Origin: Haematococcus lacustris
Taxonomy: Eukaryota; Chlorophyta; Chlorophyceae; Chlamydomonadales; Haematococcaceae
Reading direction: 5' to 3'
NCBI GenBank assembly: GCA_030144725.1
Contig: JASKMD010000024.1
Location: 5,927,897-5,991,896 of the forward strand
Length of the DNA: 64,000 nt
Shown here: one piece after another, positions 45,105-55,695 of the stretch
How positions within the stretch are numbered: position 1 is the first letter of the stretch
Layout: each line of letters starts with the position of its first letter
Notes under the pieces: model-generated
Seen by the model: only the letters and a program-made list of their open reading frames with translations
Told to the model about the DNA's origin: nothing
Database searches by the model: none
Position numbers and translations under genes: made by a program

Positions 45105-45177
45105 TGCTGCTGCGGCCAGTGCTGGTGGTGCTGGTACTGCTGCCTCCCCTCCTGTTCCTGCTCTTACTGATGCAGAG
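43396..45177 (-). CDS. Gln/Pro/His-rich protein with hydrophobic C-terminal segment
   Basis: Main exon to 43692 (donor AG/GTGGGC), then exon 43492-43396 (acceptor CTCGCAG); the phases fit and give NGGPYR/ALLGFVTREIAAS and a C-terminus KTQRGEGWRCK. The body is low-complexity: about a dozen Gln at 44784-44820, Tyr/Pro repeats (AYPYTYPSPYPGPYP), Met/Pro/His-rich stretches and a second polyGln. Near the C-terminus, VSLDTLALCAACLAVWW and LLSGALALVCQ look like membrane or buried helices. The ATG at 45046 is a possible start, but the frame runs on upstream through another Gln run (45066-45110) to about 45155, where an in-frame TAA follows Gln; beyond it the same frame is open again with MRAPSPPF. 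A spliced first exon or a nonsense change are both possible. The CCCCG array 43605-43685 is in the intron. No family recognised. Confidence 0.45.
43605..43685. repeat. CCCCG pentanucleotide array, about 16 units
   Basis: Perfect CCCCG repeats in the last intron of the minus-strand Gln-rich gene (GGGGC in transcript sense). Confidence 0.95.
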
Positions 45178-45239
45178 GGCGGAAGCTTTCATCTGGCACT
45201 GAAGAGTGGGCAGCGGGAGGGTCTGCCTCAGTCAATGGA

Positions 45240-46860
45240 GTGGAAGGCGACGACGAGGTGAAGGGAGGTGAGGGTGCCCTCATACTCCGTAATGATGCAG
45301 CAAGGTTTGAAGGGCTACAGACAGAGAGCCTGCCACCTGTGTGCCTGGATGTTGCCGCAGCTGATGCTGTAGCAGGGGCTGATGCTGGGACTGAGCAGCA
45401 CGTATGGTCCTGTGGCTGCGGCTGTGACTGGGCAAGTCAAGAGTTCCAAAACACTTGGCAAGAGGGGCCTGCACTGCAGCAGATACAGGAAGGACACCAG
45501 ATGGCTGTGTTCTCAAGTGTGATGCACGTGATGAGCAGTAGCAGCAGCAGCAGAAGCAGAAGCAGCTGTCACTCATATGTTGGGCTGGTAGGCGGCAGGC
45601 AAAACTGTGCCTGGGGTGCTTGACGTGCATGTGTCTTGCTTCCTGGCCCTGCCTCTATTGCCTCGTTCTTATTGGTAACAACAGCGGAGGGACAGCTTTG
45701 GAGCACGCAGCTGTGATGACAGCCGGGCATTGGTGTCAGTAGCTAGAGCAAGGGATGATCAGCAATACAGGCAGTGTAATGCTCACGTCGCCTGCAAGTG
45801 TGCCAGTTATAGAGAGTGGGAGCTGGGGATGTGGACGATATCGTAGAACAATCAATCGTGGACCATCTTACTGCATGACGTGGGAACGTCGCATAACGCC
45901 GCCAGCAACTCACCCCTGGCACTCGCGATCGCTGGCACTCCGATCGGGTAAGCGCTTTGAAGGGCAAGGATGGGATAATGCGATGAACAGCGATCCAAGG
46001 GCGATAGAGCGAAGAGCACCTGCACCTCACCCGTTGTTGTGGGTATGTAGCAAATGGCCCTGTGTGATGTAGCACGGCGGCGAATGGCGATGTCTGGAAG
46101 CTGCGGTGAATGAATGCCGCAAGGGTGGTTTTATTCAGATGCCTGATGCACAGCAGCACAGCGGGCCTGTGCTAGGTGCAGTACCTTGGGGAGAGGCCAA
46201 CAGGTTAACGAAGACAGACGCTGTTGCTCTCCGGCGCAAAGACCCGAGTAAGACCGCAGTGGCACCCCTTCACTTTCACGATGTGTGACTGTTTTTGTTC
46301 AATACAATGGCAAAAATTAGGAAACGGGGGCGCCCCCAACATGGGGTTGGTAATATGCATGCAATTGCTCTCTCAATACTGCTTCGTTTTCGAGAGCGTT
46401 AACACATTGGTAGCTGCAAATCAATGCGCGTCATCTGACCATCAAGCCATTGGAGTCTTTGCTCGCGTACTGCCACATGTGCCCGCGGACAAATCAAAGC
46501 GGCGAGACGAGTCTCCTTGGGACGAAGAGGTGCATCCCTGTGACCCCATCCAACTAGCGTAGTAAGCTGGTTGTGCACAAATGGAATGTCCAGCCAACAC
46601 CCAACGCAATGCCTGCCGGGCGTGCAGGGCACCTAGACGGGGAGATTGAAACATAAATTCATGCTCGCTTCCGCCGAATACACCATTTGGGTCGGCGCAC
46701 ACCGAGGTATCACCGGGTTACACCCCCCCTCCTCCACTGTGTCCTCCACTGTGTTGCACCCGCTGCACCCACAGCCAAATGGCTATGAAATGTTTCTTCA
46801 CGACCCATTGGCGAGTTTCTTAAGACAAATAGCACATTAGACAGCCCAGGGCTCTACCAA
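45240..46860. other. Region without a supported gene
   Basis: Only short open frames. Part of 46320-46500 is distantly similar to 26757-26930 (shared CCAACATGGGGTTGG, later GGAGTCTTT and GCCACATGTG), suggesting an old dispersed repeat. Confidence 0.4.
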
Positions 46861-47030
46861 AGTGACATCATGTTCACCAGGCAGGTTCAAGGCCACGGTA
46901 TGCGACGACCCACCATGCCCGCCCCCCCTCCACCAATCATTGCAGGATCCCTCCTCATTGAGCCTGCCCACCCCCTCCCAGGCCTCCCCCTCGCCCCCTC
47001 CCCAAGCCCCACCCCCTCCCAGCCCCACCT

Positions 47031-48177
47031 GGGGCGGGGCGGGGCGGGGCGGGGCGGGGCGGGGCGGGGCGGGGCGGGGCGGGGCGGGGCGGGGCGGGGC
47101 GGGGCGGGGCGGGGCGGGGCGGGGCGGGGCGGGGCGGGGCGGGGCGGGGCGGGGCGGGGCGGGGCGGGGCGGGGCGGGGCGGGGCGGGCGGGGCGGGGCG
47201 GGGCGGGGCGGGGCGGGGCGGGGCGGGGCGGGGCGGGGCGGGGCGGGGCGGGGCGGGGCGGGGCGGGGCGGGGCGGGGCGGGGCGGGGCGGGGCGGGGCG
47301 GGGCGGGGCGGGGCGGGGCGGGGCGGGGCGGGGCGGGGCGGGGCGGGGCGGGGCGGGGCGGGGCGGGGCGGGGCGGGGCGGGGCGGGGCGGGGCGGGGCG
47401 GGGCGGGGCGGGGCGGGGCGGGGCGGGGCGGGGCGGGGCGGGGCGGGGCGGGGCGGGGCGGGGCGGGGCGGGGCGGGGCGGGGCGGGGCGGGGCGGGGCG
47501 GGGCGGGGCGGGGCGGGGCGGGGCGGGGCGGGGCGGGGCGGGGCGGGGCGGGGCGGGGCGGGGCGGGGCGGGGCGGGGCGGGGCGGGGCGGGGCGGGGCG
47601 GGGCGGGGCGGGGCGGGGCGGGGCGGGGCGGGGCGGGGCGGGGCGGGGCGGGGCGGGGCGGGGCGGGGCGGGGCGGGGCGGGGCGGGGCGGGGCGGGGCG
47701 GGGCGGGGCGGGGCGGGGCGGGGCGGGGCGGGGCGGGGCGGGGCGGGGCGGGGCGGGGCGGGGCGGGGCGGGGCGGGGCGGGGCGGGGCGGGGCGGGGCG
47801 GGGCGGGGCGGGGCGGGGCGGGGCGGGGCGGGGCGGGGCGGGGCGGGGCGGGGCGGGGCGGGGCGGGGCGGGGCGGGGCGGGGCGGGGCGGGGCGGGGCG
47901 GGGCGGGGCGGGGCGGGGCGGGGCGGGGCGGGGCGGGGCGGGGCGGGGCGGGGCGGGGCGGGGCGGGGCGGGGCGGGGCGGGGCGGGGCGGGGCGGGGCG
48001 GGGCGGGGCGGGGCGGGGCGGGGCGGGGCGGGGCGGGGCGGGGCGGGGCGGGGCGGGGCGGGGCGGGGCGGGGCGGGGCGGGGCGGGGCGGGGCGGGGCG
48101 GGGCGGGGCGGGGCGGGGCGGGGCGGGGCGGGGCGGGGCGGGGCGGGGCGGGGCGGGGCGGGGCGGGGCGGGGCGGG
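47031..48177. repeat. GGGGC pentanucleotide array, 1147 bp, about 229 units
   Basis: Continuous GGGGC repeats with a single phase change near 47185, where one unit is GGGC. No other interruption. The proteins of 440-467 codons seen in several frames (GAGRG, PAPPR repeats) are artefacts of the 5-bp period (15 bp = 5 codons). Confidence 0.98.
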
Positions 48178-48238
48178 AAGTCTTTGCTGACCTCTCAGTT
48201 GATGTAACGGTGTTTTATACGGTGTTTGTACGGTGTTC

Positions 48239-49436
48239 ATGGCTGAGGATGTGCTGGAACTGCATAACTCGCTGCGTGGCCTTGTTGAGTCCGAGGAGTG
48301 GCCTAGGCTGAAGAAGGCGAGCAGGAATTCTAATGTTTTTTACATCCTGATGCGACGTGAGCTGGGCTGGGTTGGGCTAGGTTGAGCTGGGCTGGGCTGG
48401 GTTGGGTTGGGTGGTGGTGGTGGTAAGCACATGGTGCACGGCCACAATTGCTGGTGTTGTTGGTGCGTTGTTGGTGCCTTTGCCATGCCATGTTGCACCG
48501 GATTGGTGCGGGTGGTCATCAAGCTCTTAAAGCCTTTTTGCGTCTTCACCCACAAGCTGGAGGCTGACATCCCCTACCTCAGCCAGCTACTTCCCATCTG
48601 GCACATTCTGCTGAAGGTGATGCATCCGCTGCTGCTCAACCATCACAGCCAGCATGTGCACAATCTACACAATTGACAAGCATGCTCTGCCCCGCCTGCA
48701 GCCGCACACACAGGCCATGCTCAGCCCTGCATGCAGCTGCACAAAAAAACCCGCCCACGCTGTGCAGCATGCGGAGGAGTGGGTGCTTGAGGTGTCGCAT
48801 GACAACCCGCAGTGGACACTGGGCGTGCTGGACTTGCTGCGGGAGCGGCAAGCCAAGGGTTACTGGCCGGTCATGCCAGCCGCTTACATGCTGGACGGCG
48901 TGAGTTTTGCCCTGCCCAAGGACAAACCCAACGCACCTCCCCAGCCCCCCTTTGGGTTGCTGTCACTGCAGGAGAAGGAGGACGCCATCACCACGGTGGT
49001 GCGCCTCAGCATGCATTTGCGACCAGACCTCACTGACAGCCAGGTCAAGCAAGCAGTGCAGCGGGAGGTAGATGTGCTACAGCTTGGTATTTGGGGGGAC
49101 AGTGAGTGGAGAGGTTCGCAGCTCTGCTTGCCCCCAAGCCACTAGACGCAGCTGGCAGGGTGGTCGTGGAGCCAGCCAGCATTTGGCGGCGAGCCTTTGG
49201 GGCCAAGGCAGGCCCCCGCGGCTTCCCCCTACTGGCTGTTGGAGCCGGCAGGCTCTTGGGTGTGCATGCCACCTCCGCTGCATCAGAGCGCAATCGGTCA
49301 GTGTGGGGTAGGTTGTTCACGTCTGCCCGCACTGCCCCTACAGCGCGCCAAGATGCTCATCTACACCAAGGCCAACGCTGGGCCGGGTGCTCGCCGTAGC
49401 ACTGAGGCTCAGCTCCTCGCGCGCATGGGCGAGTAG
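48239..49436 (+). pseudogene. hAT transposase remnant (central and C-terminal pieces)
   Basis: Pieces in order: MAEDVLELHNSLRGLVESEE (ATG 48239, donor at 48357); KLLKPFCVFTHKLEADIPYL to LPIWHILLK (ends 48616, donor GTGATG); intron 48617-48767; HAEEWVLEVSHDNPQW, YWPVMPAAYMLDGVSF and TVVRLSMHLRPDLTDSQV (48768 to about 49100); finally AKMLIYTKANAGPGARR to the stop at 49434-49436. The LLKP...LEAD...LPIW block and the P...AAYMLD block are typical of hAT transposases ahead of the C-terminal dimerisation region. The outer junctions are not phase-consistent and the DDE residues of the N-terminal part are absent, so I call it a remnant. The GGGGC array lies just upstream and may be in its first intron. 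Confidence 0.5.
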
Positions 49437-50389
49437 GCAGCCACCACCACTCCCCGGTACAATCACTCCAGACCACCACCACTTCCCAAACTCGTAGTGT
49501 GTGGTATTTTACTTAGGATGAGATCTTGCAGTGTTGGAGGCTTCTTGTAGGATGTTGCCTCTGGACAGAGTACATTGCAGCACCACTACGCGACTTGGAG
49601 GCTGTCGATCAGTATGTAGAAAGCCGCACTTGCAACAACAGCCGGACAACTCAGCATGCTTGACGGCTGCAGCCGGCACTCATGCCTCAGCCAACCATGC
49701 GTTCTGATCATACAAACACAACTGTTACATAGTGCCTTGCAGGCAGGAGGGCAGTGTGGCGGGCAGATGCCTGCCTGCAGCCCGCAGTTGAGCGGGCGGA
49801 GCGAAAACCATTCCATGGCAGGATTTGACTAGGCTAGATCTAGCCCACATTACGCTCCCTACTTGCATGTGGACTTTGCTTGCATGGCCACATAATTAAT
49901 GTTGAGGCGCTGGGGCGCAACTGTGGAGGTCATGTCCCCCCATGTCACGGTGCGATCCGTACAGAGGAAGGGACGGTTAGACGTGTGCTTATGTTCAACA
50001 TCAGCTTCCAGACAACAACGCTTACATGACCCACACAACCATTTGTCCGTCAACTCATCTGCAAATGACAAAATTCACAACCAACTGTCGCCCCACGGAC
50101 GCGCTGCTACCTTTACCTGCTACCTTTACCCTGTCTGCGTGGAGGCTCCACCTTGGTACGCCATCATTCATGAAAGGCTCACACGCCATGAGCAGGTGCG
50201 TCTGTGATGACACTCCCGGCGTAGTGGTGGCCGGTGGGTGCAAACGTGGACCCCGTAGGCTCCCCCGCCACTGCTGACGCCCCTCCCAGCAAACCTTCGC
50301 GCAAGTTCTCCATGGCACTTGGATCTGCAGCGAAACCATACACCGGATGAATTATTTCCTAGGCTGAGTGACGAGCTCATAGCCAACAG
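49437..50389. other. Intergenic region, 3' flank of the aquaporin gene
   Basis: No gene supported. An alternative spliced C-terminus of the aquaporin could use the open frame at 50386-50168, but simple read-through to a stop at 50390 is preferred. Confidence 0.4.
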
Positions 50390-53300
50390 TCAGGCATGCC
50401 AGCCAGACTTACGACGGAAAAAGTCGCCCTTTCCAAAAACAAGCACGGCCCAGCCCGCTGCCATTACCGCAGCGGTCAGCTGGGCACAGATGTACCTGCG
50501 CACAATAGACGTTACCAGCTTAGGTATACACGTGCCAAGCACAGTTTAGTCCTTGCTGGCAGCATGTATTGGACACAGAGCTGCGACTACACACTACAAC
50601 AGCACCAACAATCTGCCATGCCTGCTTGCCCCACTTACACAAAGGCCCAGCGCCAAAAGCACTTGAACACTAGAGCACCCGCAAAGACCCGTGCAGGATT
50701 CAGGGGAGAGCCACCAGTGAAGGATCCGCCTGTAACAAATCCAGGTCAAACCAGGTTACACTAGGTCACACTAAGTCACACAAAGCATAGGCGTTGTGGT
50801 GCGGCGGGCTACTGGCAGCGGATAGTGCAATGCACTGCTCAGCCATGTAATGTGGTGTCCAGATCAGCTGTGTAGACAAGTGGGCTGGCACAGTTGGCAG
50901 CTGGCACAGCTGTGTCTTTCCTTGTCAACTCTCCACACTGACAGACTCTTCCGCACCCACACTGGCAGCAAGGTCAGCAAGCACCCTTCTCCGAGGCAGA
51001 GCATAGGGGGCCAAAGAGGTGGAAGGCTGCTGCTGCTGCTGCTGCCGCTACACATTTCTGTGCCCCACCTGTGCTGAGGGCAGCAAACAAAGCCAGGGCG
51101 GCAGCCAGGGGGGCAGCGTCACCGTGGCCAGGCCGCACAAAGATGGCGGCGTACATGACCGCGATGAAGAGGAAGGTCAGCAGGGTCTCCCACCCAAACA
51201 GACCCCTGCGGGTCACATCCAGCGGCAGCAGCAGCAGCAGCAGCAGCGGCACCAGCAGCATCAGGTAGACAAGTGAATTGGCACATGTACCCACAGCAGC
51301 AAGGTGGATCCATTGCAACCCCATTCTTCTTTTGCATCCAGCCACAGCAGCAGCAGCAACAGCAGTGGGCATCAAGGCAGAAGGGAGAAGAATGTGATGG
51401 GCCCGTAATGTCGATAACAGAATGGGCATTAGTCTTGCTGCCCACAAACCTGCGGACACTAGCAGCCATACCAATGTATAAAGCAGCAGCAGCAGCAGCA
51501 GCAGAATCACCCCACAGTACCCAGTTGGTACCATTGCAGCAGCAACAGCAGCAGGCTGGCGACAGTGTCAGGGTTGAGGGTTGATTAGCCGGTATGTCAT
51601 GGCAGCAGCAGCAGCAGCAGCAGCAGGCTAGCAGCAGTGTGGACACCACTCCAACGCACCAGTTGGTCAGGCTCTTCATGGGGGCGAAGCATCCTGGCCC
51701 CAGCTTGCCCATCTCACTGTCAGGGCTCAGGAAAGCTTGCATCACCGCTCCTCCCACAGCCCCCAACATCTGCGCAGGCAACATCACACTTTAGGCTAGC
51801 CTCTGCACCTCTTCCGACGCACTCACACCCACACACCCAACCCATGGCTCAAACAGGCAACATAGCCTTTTGCCTGCTGCTCAAGGCTGTGTAACAGTGT
51901 CCAAGAGGGGCAGCAGGGGTGGCAGCATCGGCGGCAGCAGCAGCAGGGGCAGCAGCCACCAGGATGACAGGCAGGGGTGGTGGCAGCGGCGGCGGCGGCA
52001 GCATGAGCCAGGCACCAAGGCCACGAGGCACAACAGGCAAACTGGTGCAGCAGGCGTGAGCAGCATGGGGCCATGCAGACCTGTGCAGCGATGTAGGCCA
52101 GGCCGCGCACGTAGTCAATGTGGCCTGACATCAGGGCGGCCAGGGACACGGCGGGGTTCAAGTGCCCGCCAGAGATGTACTTGGTGGCATACCTGGAGGG
52201 GACAGCCAAGACATTAGCATCAGGCAGGAACAAGGCAGTAGCATGCGTGGCAGGGCAGGAACGAGACAGTGGCATGTGTGGCAGGGCAGGAACAAGACAG
52301 TAGCATGCGTGGCAGGGCAGGAACAAGGCAGTAGCATACGTGGCAGGGCAGGAACAAGACAGTGGCATGTGTGGCAGGGCAAGGGGGCAGGGCGGGGGGG
52401 CAAGGGGCCAGGGCAGGGGCGCAGAGCAGGGGCGCAGGGCACTTCCCTACAGCAGGGTCCAGGAGGGCAGGGCAGAGCAAGGTGAGGAGCAGGACCCCAG
52501 GCGCAACTGGGATGGCAGGCTTCACAGGTCAGGTTGCAGTTCCAAACCCTCACCCTGACCCCTGAACCCTAGCCAGTTCAATGCTTGCTCTTCCCGACCC
52601 ATCACTGGCACTCCTAGCATGCATCACCCTGACCACTTAGTCAAAACACCACCCTCCGCTGCCCTGCCCTGGCCGGCTCTGACACTCACATGATGGCACC
52701 CAGCGAAAAGGCGCTCTGCAAAGGGTTATCCGCACTGGTGGCCCCCAAGAGCTGGAACAGGGCGGTGCCTGCAAGGCAGCATGATCCAGGCAGAGTAAGC
52801 TGGGCAGGATGAAGATGGAGATGAACTGCAAGAGCACAAGGGAGGGACATGAGCAGGGCTATGGCCTTCTAGACTTGAGCCGGGCAGGCAGACAGGGGAT
52901 GTGAGAACCCCTGCTGTCATTCACGGTAGGGTCATGCATGAGGCGCGCCGGGCAACATGCCAGGACAAGGACCGGCGCGTGGCCAGGGCAAGGAAGCAGC
53001 CGTGCTACTAGTCGCACCAACGAACTCGGCTAGCAGGCTCATCCACAGGTACTTGTCGCGGGCGGCCCAGCGCAGGTGAATCGCAGGCATCCTGCACAGC
53101 ACGAGGGTTTACGCACCACTGGTTTTGCCGCGGCCAGCCACGCGATATGCAGGAAGCAAGACCCAGCGTTGCGATGCAGCGGCGTGCGAAACGTGTGCTG
53201 CGCGAGTGGCCCGGAGAACGCAGCGGGGTTGTGCGTCAGTGCCAGCTGGCACTGCGGATTTTTGCTACAATGCTTGATGTCGGGCGGATGGCAGCGCGTG

Positions 53301-53491
53301 TACTTGGCGAGCAAAGCTGGTGCTCGCCGCAAGGCATTCTTGTGGCAGTCGTGCCCGGCGGAAACGTGTCCAAGGAATGCCGAATCGGTGTGCCCGCATC
53401 TTTGCCCCGAGCCACCATGGTTTGATGCTGTGCGGGCATCAGGCAAGCCGCTCGGCAAGGCATCCAGCACCCCTGCCAGAACTTACTTCAT
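50390..53491 (-). CDS. Aquaporin / major intrinsic protein (8 exons, about 237 aa)
   Basis: Membrane channel for water or small solutes. Exons in transcript order: 53491-53487 (ATGAA only), 53091-53018, 52768-52690, 52192-52081, 51769-51660, 51205-51069, 50729-50639, 50495-50390. All junctions are GT-AG and in phase. The protein opens MKMPAIHLRWAARDKYLWMS; helix 1 LLAEFVGTALFQLLGA; first NPA in SGGHLNPAVS (Asn about 65); helix 3 YIAAQMLGAVGGAVMQAF; helix 4-5 ETLLTFLFIAVMYAAIF; second NPA in GGSPLNPARVFAGALVF (Asn about 183) with the conserved Arg after it; helix 6 YICAQLTAAVMAAGWAVLVF. Length is short for the family and both termini are brief. Substrate specificity cannot be decided here. The C-terminal end after GDFFR is provisional. 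Confidence 0.92.
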
Positions 53492-54709
53492 GGCGGGTAC
53501 GCGAGGTTAAAGCTGGTGGGACGACGAAAGCTGCGGGCACCAGCGCGGGAGCCCAGCGTTGGCACGAGAGTAGGCAGGGTTTTGTGTGCAAAGGACTTAC
53601 TAGCAGTACGTTTTGTGCTCTCCAAACAGCAAGCTTGGCTACCCTTTGCAGCCGTAGCCAAACTACCAGGCAATCAGCCTCACTCTAATCACTTCAATGC
53701 ACGTTTGTTTGCATTTGGCAATTACACAATGCTTGCTTTTGTGGCGTCGCATGTGCGTTGTTCAGACAAACATAACTCATTCAACATGGAATAGCATGTT
53801 TGACTGTGGGTAATCTCACTCAGCTACGATCTACCTGTAACGTCCTCCATCGCACCCTTGATGACCACGAGCCTCACACCGGTGGCGCTTTCCCTTCCCT
53901 GACCACTGGGCACCCCACCAAACTAAGAGCTTGACGCATATGGCCTGACAGCAAGGTTTAGCCAGTCAAACGGCGATCTGGCTCCAGGGAGGGCACCCAG
54001 GATCGATCCCCAGACCTCCATTGCTCCAGGAGCATTGGAGGCTCCAAGCACAGCATGGATTCTGGTGGAAACCCGCACTTGTCCAACCCTCAAAGCTAGC
54101 TCCTATTGGCAAGTGCATGTGTGGCCAGCCCGGTGACATGCACCTGGCATAGCCACAGCCATGGCTAGTGATCGATCATGGCCACTCCACCCTCCTCATC
54201 CCATTTCAACCCCCGTTCCCCACTCTCTGCGAGTGCATCCGAGTGGTTACTTTTGACTACATCATCTGCTTTCTCCCACTTGAGAAAACCTCGATATCAG
54301 GGGGTAACCTACTGCCCAAGCCTTACGTAGCTCAACTGAGTAGACAAATTGAGAAGGCTGTTACCTGAAACTATACCCTCAAAAGGTGAATTCCTGCCGT
54401 GGTGAAGCCGGCTGAGAAGGGAAGAGAGGAGGCAGATTGAGAAGGCCAGGAGAGCGACAGTGACAGCACCTTGGCCCTCAACCTTGAGCCTTCATTGCAG
54501 CCGAACACACTAACTGTGGACCACTACAAAACGGTGTTTTATCTATGTGTGCTCCCATCACATGGCATGCTCATGGCCCATCACATGGCATACTCATGGT
54601 CATGGTCGCCTAACACCTACAGCATTGCCTGACCCCTGTGACAGGGTAGGCATGACAAAACATGCACTAATTGAAAGCTGATGACAGCTCAACAAAGGGG
54701 GAGCACACA
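53492..54709. other. Region without a supported gene; contains a palindrome and a dispersed repeat
   Basis: 53756-53824 matches 26560-26628 in reverse. A near-perfect palindrome of about 27 bases centred near 54028 (CCTCCATTGCTCC / GGAGCATTGGAGG) sits beside GGATCGATCC, which weakly resembles a pol III B box. Confidence 0.35.
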
Positions 54710-55090
54710 CTACTGTGCCTCAGCAGGCTGGGCCTTGGGTGGCTCGTCTCGCAGCCGCTTGTACCCCAGGCCAAAATACTCCTTGCCCTTGGCTGGCAGG
54801 GCTCCCTGCTCTGGCCAGTAGCACAGCTCCAGCGGGCGCCACTTGCTCTCCCCAATGCGCTGCATGTTCAGCGCTGCATTGCAGTCCCTGTCCACCCATC
54901 TGCCAGGCTGTGGTGCTGGCTTGGCTTTGGCAGCCCTGCCCTGGGCCTTGTTGGGCTCAGCTGCCGGCTCAGCCTTGATGCGCTTGCTGCGCTTGGCTGG
55001 CAGGGGAGTGCTGGGCCCAGGCTCCGAGGCTGCTGGCTGTGGGGCGTCCAAAGGGCACTTCCAAATGGCACCTCCAAATGTCACCTCCAA
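54710..55090 (-). pseudogene. Fanzor (eukaryotic TnpB-like) C-terminal fragment
   Basis: Frame with a basic, Pro/Ala/Lys-rich linker (PLPAKRSKRIKAEPAAE) followed by GRWVDRDCNAALNMQRIG, then WRPLELCYWPEQGALPAKG and YFGLGYKRLRDEPPKAQ to the stop at 54710. DRDxNAAxNI is the third RuvC block of TnpB and Fanzor nucleases, carrying the last catalytic Asp. The zinc-ribbon Cys pairs and the first two RuvC blocks are missing from this locus, so the piece cannot be an active nuclease. From memory, near-identical tails occur in many predicted Haematococcus proteins; this needs a database search. It lies 600 bases from the RING-CH gene, on the opposite strand. Confidence 0.7.
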
Positions 55091-55695
55091 AGGGCACCAT
55101 AGGGCACCTCAGTGGCAGCAACAGTGACAGCATCAGCAGGGGGTGCAATTTGGTGGGGGCAGGAGCTTCCTACAGCATGTTAGGCCTGTCGTGGAGATGT
55201 GGCGTGGGCTGAGGATGCATGTGGGCAAAGCAGCCAGTGCGAGCTACTTCCTCAAGAGTGGCGCAATGGTGGGACAGTAGCTGAGGCCGCGTGGCTCTAC
55301 TCTGGTGCTAGTGGACTGCTGGCAGCGATCAGAACGTGAACTTCTGCCGGCCAAAAGGTGCTGGCGAGGGCGGTAGCCATCATGGAGCCCGCCCCTCTTG
55401 ACGCACTCCGCATGCACCGCCCAAGCAGCGAGTGTCCATGTGGTCACGGTCAGCAGCTGGGACACAGCGCCTCTCGAGCCGTCCCACCATGCTCGCCGGC
55501 ATCGGCGTTGCGCGCTCAGCTGACCTGCAACTGACACGACCCCGAACCTTGGACACTGCGCCGCATTACACTGGCGGAACGCTCCTGTACTTCAGCCCGC
55601 ATTGCACAGATACAGGGCTACCAAGCCTCCGCCCAGCACTCCCAGCTACTCCACTTAAGCTTGCTCACCGGGCCCAACCGCAACTCCCCGCAGCG
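55091..55695. other. Divergent interval between the Fanzor fragment and the RING-CH gene
   Basis: No supported gene; must include the RING-CH promoter. Confidence 0.4.

Noticed and set aside
46837..48240. Gly/Arg/Ala- and Pro/Arg/Ala-repeat proteins over the GGGGC array
   Set aside because: A pure pentamer repeat without stops gives such frames automatically.
51400..51490. Extra aquaporin exon reading FVGSKTNAHSVIDITG
   Set aside because: Skipping it joins TNW to GLFGWETLLTF in phase, as the family requires; including it breaks the channel fold.
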